Origin: Janthinobacterium sp. GW456P
GTDB taxonomy: Bacteria > Pseudomonadota > Gammaproteobacteria > Burkholderiales > Burkholderiaceae_D
NCBI RefSeq assembly: GCF_002127655.1
Contig: NZ_NEHB01000014.1
Location: forward strand, 84,288 to 132,218
DNA: 47,931 bases
Direction of reading: 5' to 3'
The position numbers were made by a program, and so were the translations under genes. The notes under the pieces were generated by a model. That model worked only from the letters and a program-made list of their open reading frames with translations, did no database searches and had not been told where the DNA came from. Below, in pieces: positions 43,418 through 47,931 of the stretch; within the stretch, counting starts at the first letter, position 1, and each line of letters begins with the position of its first letter.

Positions 43418-44044
43418 TCACAGTTCTACGGTCGCCGCCAGCGGCAGTTGCGGTTCCAGGTGGCTGGTCAGCACGATGCACTGGCGCGCCAGGCGGGCCG
43501 GGTCGGCCAGGCGCGCGCGCAGGTGCGCCATGGCGGCCGCGTCGAGGCCGTTGAACGGCTCGTCGATCAGCAGCAGGTGCACGGGCAAGGCCAGGGCCAG
43601 CGCCAGTTGCAGTTTTTTATGCTGACCCAGGGACAGGGCGGTGATGCCTTGCTGCAGTGATGGCAGCAGGGCAAAGGCGTCGAGTTCCGCGTTCAGCAGG
43701 GATTCGTCGCTGCCCGGGTAGAGGGCCAGGTGCAGGTCGAGAAATTCGCGCACTTGCAGCCAGGGCAGGGCGGGCGCGTCGCCGCCGCAATAGAACGTTT
43801 GCGCGCGGTAGGCCAGCGGCGTATGCGCGCTGTCGACGTCATCGAGGCGGATGGTGCCGCTCGCGGGCAGCAGGGCGCCGCCCGCCAGCTTCAGCAGGGT
43901 CGTCTTGCCGGCGCCGTTCGCGCCGCGCAGCCAGGTGACGCCGGGGCCGAATTGCTGGTTGAAGCCCTGGAACACGCTGTGCGTGGGGAAGTGAAAATCG
44001 AGCTGCGCGATGTGCAGGGTGGGAGAACAGGCATTCAATTCCAT
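43418..44044 (-). CDS. ABC transporter ATP-binding protein
   Basis: A 208-residue ABC ATPase: Walker A GANGAGKTT, a signature of unusual form LSLGQHKK (canonical LSGGQ), Walker B LLLIDEPFNGLD and switch His in LTSHL. It overlaps the permease gene by 11 bases and is downstream of it, so they form one unit. A longer frame (to 44908) runs antisense-like through the permease and is rejected; the ATG at 44044 gives a standard N-terminus. The small single-cassette size fits exporter ATPases; the substrate is unknown. Confidence 0.88.
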   Translation of the reverse strand: MELNACSPTLHIAQLDFHFPTHSVFQGFNQQFGPGVTWLRGANGAGKTTLLKLAGGALLPASGTIRLDDVDSAHTPLAYRAQTFYCGGDAPALPWLQVREFLDLHLALYPGSDESLLNAELDAFALLPSLQQGITALSLGQHKKLQLALALALPVHLLLIDEPFNGLDAAAMAHLRARLADPARLARQCIVLTSHLEPQLPLAATVEL

Positions 44045-45138
44045 AATTCGCTTCCGATGGCGCTCAAGGCAAGGATGGAGAAAATGACGAGGGCGACCCG
44101 GCCCCGCGCCGTGAGGCGGGGCAGGCCCACGATGGCCAGCAGGGCCGCGCTGGCCGTCAGCGCATACACGCTGGTGACGCGCTGCTGCAAGGCGGCGGGG
44201 TTGATGTTGTAGAGCAAGACAGCGCCTGCCAGCAGCACGGCAAAGGCGGGCAGCAGGCTGGCGGCGCAGGCCAGGCGCATCAGGGCCGTGCGGGCCAGGG
44301 GCCAGGCGTTCAGCACGGGGCGCAGCACGGCGATCTGTTCGCGCACGGCCTTGTCGCCGCGGTCCGTCACAATGACCAGGCTGGCGCTGGCCAGCAGGCC
44401 GAGCAGCGGCGCGGGCACGAGGGGCGTGTGCAGTAGCCAGGCCAGCATGCTGGCGCCCGCCATGGCCAGCAGCGCGCTTTGCTGCAGGCCAATCACGTTC
44501 TCGTTGCGCCAGAACGGCAGCCAGAACAGCTGGCGCCACAGGAACAGGGTAGAGCAGCGGGGCCGTTGCGGCACATAGGCCGTCATCGTGGGCGGGCGCG
44601 CCCTGTGTGCGGACCGCGGCGCGCGCAGGCGCTGCTTCACGATGAGCGTCGTCAGCAGCCAGGCCAGCAGCCAGGCGGCGAGGGTGGCGGCCATGCCGGG
44701 CGCGATGACCGGGCGCAGCCAGGACGGCGACTGCAGCAGCCAGATGCCGGCAGAGACGGCATAGGCAAGGCCCAGCGGCAGCATCAGCATGCCGGCCACG
44801 GCGATATCGGCTTGCCAGCGCAGGCGCGGCGGCAAGGGCAGCTGGCGCAGCCAGGCGGCGGTATTCGCCGGCAGCAACCGTTTGCGCAGCAGCCAGGCGG
44901 GCAGGCAAGTGAGCACGGTCTGCGTGACGATGATACCCAGGGCGGCGGGCCAGGGCTGGCTCACGGCGAGAAAGCCGGGCAGGGCGATCACGCTGAGCAA
45001 GCCCAGCAGGACGGGACCGGCCAGGAACACGAGAATTTCCAAGGAACTCGTCAGGCTGGCGGTAAATTGCAACAAAGCATGATGGGCTAGGCGCAGCCGC
45101 AGGGCGATATAGGGGGAAGTACTACGGGGCAAGCGCAT
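44035..45138 (-). CDS. ABC transporter permease, unrecognised family
   Basis: A 367-residue integral membrane protein with about ten hydrophobic helices and a cytoplasmic-looking Arg-rich loop in the middle (RLRAPRSAHRARPP). I recognise no subfamily motif. Pairing with the overlapping ATPase gene supports an ABC exporter. The likely products (peptide, lipid or drug export) cannot be distinguished. Confidence 0.72.
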   Translation of the reverse strand: MRLPRSTSPYIALRLRLAHHALLQFTASLTSSLEILVFLAGPVLLGLLSVIALPGFLAVSQPWPAALGIIVTQTVLTCLPAWLLRKRLLPANTAAWLRQLPLPPRLRWQADIAVAGMLMLPLGLAYAVSAGIWLLQSPSWLRPVIAPGMAATLAAWLLAWLLTTLIVKQRLRAPRSAHRARPPTMTAYVPQRPRCSTLFLWRQLFWLPFWRNENVIGLQQSALLAMAGASMLAWLLHTPLVPAPLLGLLASASLVIVTDRGDKAVREQIAVLRPVLNAWPLARTALMRLACAASLLPAFAVLLAGAVLLYNINPAALQQRVTSVYALTASAALLAIVGLPRLTARGRVALVIFSILALSAIGSELWN

Positions 45139-45198
45139 GCGGGCAGGGACGGAGTCAGGGTAGCGCTGATTCTAGAGCATTTGCTGCCCAGAAATGGG

Positions 45199-45233
45199 AA
45201 AAGCCCTTCGGTTCCAGGAACCAAAGGGCTTTT
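45199..45233 (-). terminator. Terminator of tRNA unit 1
   Basis: On the minus strand, AAGCCCTTTGGTTCC pairs with GGAACCGAAGGGCTT (one mismatch in the stem) and ends in TTTT, directly after tRNA-Asp. Confidence 0.8.
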
Positions 45234-45240
45234 CTTTTAT

Positions 45241-45317
45241 TGGCGGAGCGGACGGGACTCGAACCCGCGACCCCCGACGTGACAGGCCGGTATTCTAACC
45301 AACTGAACTACCACTCC
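45241..45317 (-). tRNA. tRNA-Asp (GTC), copy 1
   Basis: A 77-nt cloverleaf read on the minus strand with acceptor GGAGTGG/CCGCTCC, anticodon loop CTGTCAC (anticodon GTC), T-loop GGTTCGAGTCC and encoded CCA end. Confidence 0.96.
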
Positions 45318-45374
45318 AAGCTCGTATGATCTGTGTTGCTGATCCATGAAGCACTGGATAATTTTCTGTATTGG

Positions 45375-45450
45375 TGGTGGGTGCTGAGAGGCTCGAACTC
45401 CCGACCTACGCCTTGTAAGGGCGCCGCTCTACCAACTGAGCTAAGCACCC
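45375..45450 (-). tRNA. tRNA-Val (TAC), copy 1
   Basis: A 76-nt cloverleaf with acceptor GGGTGCT/AGCACCC, D-arm GCTCAGTTGGTAGAGC, anticodon loop CTTACAA (anticodon TAC), T-loop AGTTCGAGCCT and encoded CCA. Confidence 0.96.
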
Positions 45451-45502
45451 GCATACCCAGAAAACTATCCCGACGTTTGTCACCACGTCTGGAAGAGGCA
45501 CT

Positions 45503-45532
45503 ATTATAGGGGGCGCTTTCGCCCTTGTGCAA
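45503..45532 (-). promoter_or_regulatory. Promoter of tRNA unit 1
   Basis: On the minus strand, TTGCAC (45527–45532), 18 bp, perfect TATAAT (45503–45508). Confidence 0.75.
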
Positions 45533-45625
45533 CTATTCTTGAGGGGGAATGGCAGTTTTTTTGCTGAAATACGCAAAAATATTCAGAAGTGGGGATGCCG
45601 GCGCTTTTTCTGGCGCGGAAATGGG

Positions 45626-45660
45626 AAAAGCCCTTCGGTTCTGGGAACCAAAGGGCTTTT
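45626..45660 (-). terminator. Terminator of tRNA unit 2
   Basis: Same hairpin as in unit 1 with small loop changes. It separates the two units, so each tRNA pair should be transcribed independently. Confidence 0.8.
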
Positions 45661-45667
45661 CTTTTAT

Positions 45668-45744
45668 TGGCGGAGCGGACGGGACTCGAACCCGCGACCC
45701 CCGACGTGACAGGCCGGTATTCTAACCAACTGAACTACCACTCC
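45668..45744 (-). tRNA. tRNA-Asp (GTC), copy 2
   Basis: Identical in sequence to copy 1, 77 nt with encoded CCA. Confidence 0.96.
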
Positions 45745-45798
45745 AAGCTCGTATGATCTGTATTGCTGATCCATGAAGCACTGGACAGTTTTCTGATT

Positions 45799-45874
45799 TG
45801 GTGGGTGCTGAGAGGCTCGAACTCCCGACCTACGCCTTGTAAGGGCGCCGCTCTACCAACTGAGCTAAGCACCC
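45799..45874 (-). tRNA. tRNA-Val (TAC), copy 2
   Basis: Identical in sequence to copy 1, 76 nt with encoded CCA. Confidence 0.96.
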
Positions 45875-45930
45875 GTTGCTTGTCTCAGAAAACCATCCCG
45901 ACGTTTGTCACCACGTCTGGAAGAGGCGCT

Positions 45931-45959
45931 ATTATAGGATGGCTAAAATCCTTCTGCAA
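45931..45959 (-). promoter_or_regulatory. Promoter of tRNA unit 2
   Basis: On the minus strand, TTGCAG (45954–45959), 17 bp, perfect TATAAT (45931–45936). Confidence 0.75.
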
Positions 45960-45973
45960 GCGCTTTTTTCACT

Positions 45974-47931
45974 TTACTCTGTAATACCCCACTGCGACAG
46001 CATCCACGCCATATTGAATGCGTTCTCGGCGATGGCGTTGTAGCGGCCCGAAGCGCCGCCATGGCCGGCGCCCATATTCGTTTTCAGCAGCAGGGGATTA
46101 CCGTCCGTTTTATACGCGCGCAGCTTGGCCACGTATTTCGCCGGTTCCCAGTACATGACCTGGCTGTCGTTCAGGCCCGTCGTCACCAGCATGGCGGGAT
46201 AATTCTTGCGCGCAATGTTGTCGTAAGGCGAATAGCTGAGCATGTAGTCGTACGCGGCCTTCTGGTTCGGGTCGCCCCATTCCAGATACTCGCCCGTGGT
46301 CAGCGGCAGGCTGGCGTCCATCATGGTGTTCATCACGTCGACAAACGGTACGGCCGCGTGCACGGCGTGGAACAGCTCGGGACGCATGTTGACGACGGCG
46401 CCCATCAGCAAGCCGCCCGCGCTGCCGCCCTGGATGATCAGGCGGTTCGGGCTCGTCCATTTTTCGCGCACCAGGTAGTCGGCGCTGTCGATGAAGTCGT
46501 TGAAGGTGTTTTTCTTCTTCATCAGCATGCCGTCTTCATGCCACGCTTCGCCCATGTCGGTGCCGCCGCGGATATGCGCCTGCGCATAGATGACCCCCCG
46601 CTCCAGCAGGCTGATGCGGCTGATGGAAAAAGTGGCTTCCGTGGAGATGCCATACGAGCCATACGAGTACAGCAGCAGCGGCGCGGAACCGTCGAGCTTG
46701 ACGCCCTTCTTGTAGACGACCCACAGCGGCACTTGCACGCCATCGCGCGCTTTCACCCACAGGCGCTGCGTCGTGTAGCGGCTGCCGTCAAAGCCGCCGA
46801 CGATTTCCTGCTGTTTCAGCACCGTGCGCTTGCCATCTTGCATCGCCACGTCGATGACAGTGGGCGGCGTGACAGGCGACTGGTAGGACATGCGAAATTG
46901 CGTTGCCGTAAATTCTGGCGTGCCGGCCGCCGTCGCCAGGTAGACAGGGTCGTCAAACTGCACCGTCTTCCAGCTATTGCGCGCGAAATCATGGATGCGC
47001 GCGCGGTTCAGGGCGCGCGCCTTTTCCATCACCACCAGGTAGCCCTGGAAGACGTCGATGGACTGGATCACGGCATCCTTGTTATGCGGCACGACGGATT
47101 TCCAGTGCTTCGGCTGCGGATCCGACAGCGGTGCGCTGACGACACGGAAATTTTTCGCGTCCTTATTGGTGAGAATGTAAAGCTGTCCGTCGCGGTGCTC
47201 GATGCTGTAGCGGTGGCCTTTTTCGCGCTTGAGCACGCTTTGAAAACTGCCTTCCGGCTTGCTTGTCGGCAGCAGCAGCACGTCGCTGGTATCCGTGCTG
47301 CGCGCCGTGAGCACAAAGTAGCGCTGGTCGCGCGTACGGCTCACGCCGATGGCGAACTGTTCCACCGGCTCGTGGTAGACCTGCTGCAGCGTGCCGCCCA
47401 GTGGCAGACGGAACAAGCGGTCCGCGCGCTTGGTGGTGGCGTCTTCCTGCGTCAGCATCAGGGTGGCATTGTCCGCCGCCCAGGCCAGGGACGTCACGCG
47501 CGGCATGCTGTCCGTGAGCAACTTGCCTGTTTTGAGATCCTTGACATGCAGTTCGTACTGGCGAAAGCCCGTCGTGTCGGTGGTGTAGGCCAGCAATTGT
47601 TCGTTCGGGCTGACGGCAAACGCGCGCACGGCAAAGAATTTGTGGCCTTCGGCCAACTGGTTCTGGTCCAGCAGGATTTCTTCAAGCGCCTGCGCATCGT
47701 AAGCGCCGCCGGCAGCGACAGGGCGGCGGCAGTGTATCGGGTATTGCTTGCCCGCTTCCATGCGCGTGTAATAGTAGAAATTGCCCTGGCGCGCAGGCAC
47801 GGACAGGTCCACTTCCTGCATGCGGCCCTTGATCTCGGCGTAGACCTTGTCGGCCAGCGGCTGGATCGGGGCCGTGACGGCGGCCGTGTAGGCGTTTTCC
47901 GCATTCAGGTAGTCGATCACGGCGGGATCGG
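45974..47931 (-). CDS. ptrB: Oligopeptidase B (S9A), N-terminus beyond window
   Basis: Serine oligopeptidase cleaving after Arg/Lys in short peptides. About 652 codons are visible. The frame continues past the window end: the first residues read DPAVIDYLNAENAY, an internal part of the family N-terminus, so the GTG at 47920 is not the start. Propeller and hydrolase domains are present; the triad is seen in GGSAGGLLMG (Ser), GLNDSQVMYWEP (Asp) and GAGHGGASGR (His), all typical of PtrB. Substrate-binding SISRISLLERGV and YAQAHIRGG also match. No close neighbour explains its regulation. The gene ends just before the tRNA unit promoter. Confidence 0.95.
   Translation of the reverse strand, partial: DPAVIDYLNAENAYTAAVTAPIQPLADKVYAEIKGRMQEVDLSVPARQGNFYYYTRMEAGKQYPIHCRRPVAAGGAYDAQALEEILLDQNQLAEGHKFFAVRAFAVSPNEQLLAYTTDTTGFRQYELHVKDLKTGKLLTDSMPRVTSLAWAADNATLMLTQEDATTKRADRLFRLPLGGTLQQVYHEPVEQFAIGVSRTRDQRYFVLTARSTDTSDVLLLPTSKPEGSFQSVLKREKGHRYSIEHRDGQLYILTNKDAKNFRVVSAPLSDPQPKHWKSVVPHNKDAVIQSIDVFQGYLVVMEKARALNRARIHDFARNSWKTVQFDDPVYLATAAGTPEFTATQFRMSYQSPVTPPTVIDVAMQDGKRTVLKQQEIVGGFDGSRYTTQRLWVKARDGVQVPLWVVYKKGVKLDGSAPLLLYSYGSYGISTEATFSISRISLLERGVIYAQAHIRGGTDMGEAWHEDGMLMKKKNTFNDFIDSADYLVREKWTSPNRLIIQGGSAGGLLMGAVVNMRPELFHAVHAAVPFVDVMNTMMDASLPLTTGEYLEWGDPNQKAAYDYMLSYSPYDNIARKNYPAMLVTTGLNDSQVMYWEPAKYVAKLRAYKTDGNPLLLKTNMGAGHGGASGRYNAIAENAFNMAWMLSQWGITE

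Larger units (their letters stand above)
45191..45510. repeat. Direct repeat 1: duplicated tRNA-Val/tRNA-Asp transcription unit
   Basis: This block is repeated at 45618–45938 with an offset of 427 bp. It includes the terminator, both tRNA genes, the spacer and the promoter –10. tRNA genes are identical; spacers show small substitutions and length differences. Confidence 0.88.
45618..45938. repeat. Direct repeat 2: duplicated tRNA-Val/tRNA-Asp transcription unit
   Basis: Second copy of the block at 45191–45510. The tRNA sequences are the same; the –35 region and the sequence beyond the –10 differ. Confidence 0.88.

Noticed and set aside
43418..44908. 496-residue single frame joining the ABC ATPase and part of the permease region
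   Set aside because: The N-terminal 290 residues are out of frame with the real permease; the ATPase has its own ATG at 44044.
45191..45938. Integrated element at the tRNA genes
   Set aside because: There is no integrase or foreign cargo; both copies are complete, so tandem duplication explains the repeats.
45527..45984. Short plus-strand frames over the tRNA genes
   Set aside because: They run through tRNA genes and the duplicated spacer; the tRNA assignments are certain.

Overview
The window is a GC-rich, gene-dense chromosomal segment. Protein sequences and gene content (hemE–priA, AhpC/AhpF, an rbs operon with an internal LacI repressor, SlyX, YgiQ, oligopeptidase B, a CzcE-like protein, many Pro/Ala-rich linkers) suggest a betaproteobacterium of the Oxalobacteraceae, Janthinobacterium/Massilia-like. 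That placement is my inference; no search was run. I see no prophage, insertion sequence, integron or CRISPR array.

Layout. 1–5.6 kb (minus strand): a large SNF2-type helicase, cut by the window start, translationally coupled to an S9 peptidase upstream of it. 5.8–6.9 kb: hemE and its terminator. 7.0–7.65 kb: an AT-rich gap with nine DnaA-box-like 9-mers, a near-duplicated 23-bp module and an exact match to the IHF consensus; it looks like a replication origin or another DnaA-binding locus. 7.8–14 kb: priA, an ArgP-like LysR regulator divergent from a flavoprotein disulfide reductase, an HD-GYP protein whose HD pair is replaced, and a small SRPBCC-fold protein. 14.3–17.5 kb: rep helicase, a HigBA-like toxin–antitoxin pair and slyX. 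17.5–22.2 kb: two tandem paralogous secreted M3 metallopeptidases, each with a matching promoter and leader hairpin. 22.3–25.3 kb: two small proteins and the radical-SAM protein YgiQ.

25.4–29.7 kb holds the least explained part: four co-directional genes bounded by terminators. Three encode membrane proteins with cytoplasmic-type zinc ribbons (CxxC…CxxC), and one encodes a glycine-zipper lipoprotein. I recognise no named system here; it is the best candidate for an undescribed envelope module.

29.7–36.9 kb: an EamA exporter under a pair of MarR-type palindromes, then a complete ribose operon rbsB-A-C-R-K-D with a perfect LacI-type operator in front and a 21-bp hairpin between rbsB and rbsA. 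37.0–39.9 kb: a membrane protein combining an NMT1-like periplasmic binding domain, PAS, GGDEF and EAL. 40.0–42.9 kb: a DUF3597 protein, then ahpC–ahpF behind a very clear OxyR-type tetrad. 42.9–45.1 kb (minus): a CzcE-like periplasmic protein and a two-gene ABC transporter. 45.2–45.9 kb: a direct tandem duplication of a complete tRNA-Val–tRNA-Asp transcription unit. 46–47.9 kb (minus): oligopeptidase B, cut by the window end.

Most genes are housekeeping, stress or nutrient functions. The main regulatory logic readable from sequence is LacI control of ribose use, OxyR control of peroxide reduction, MarR-like control of an exporter, and DnaA/IHF binding between hemE and priA.
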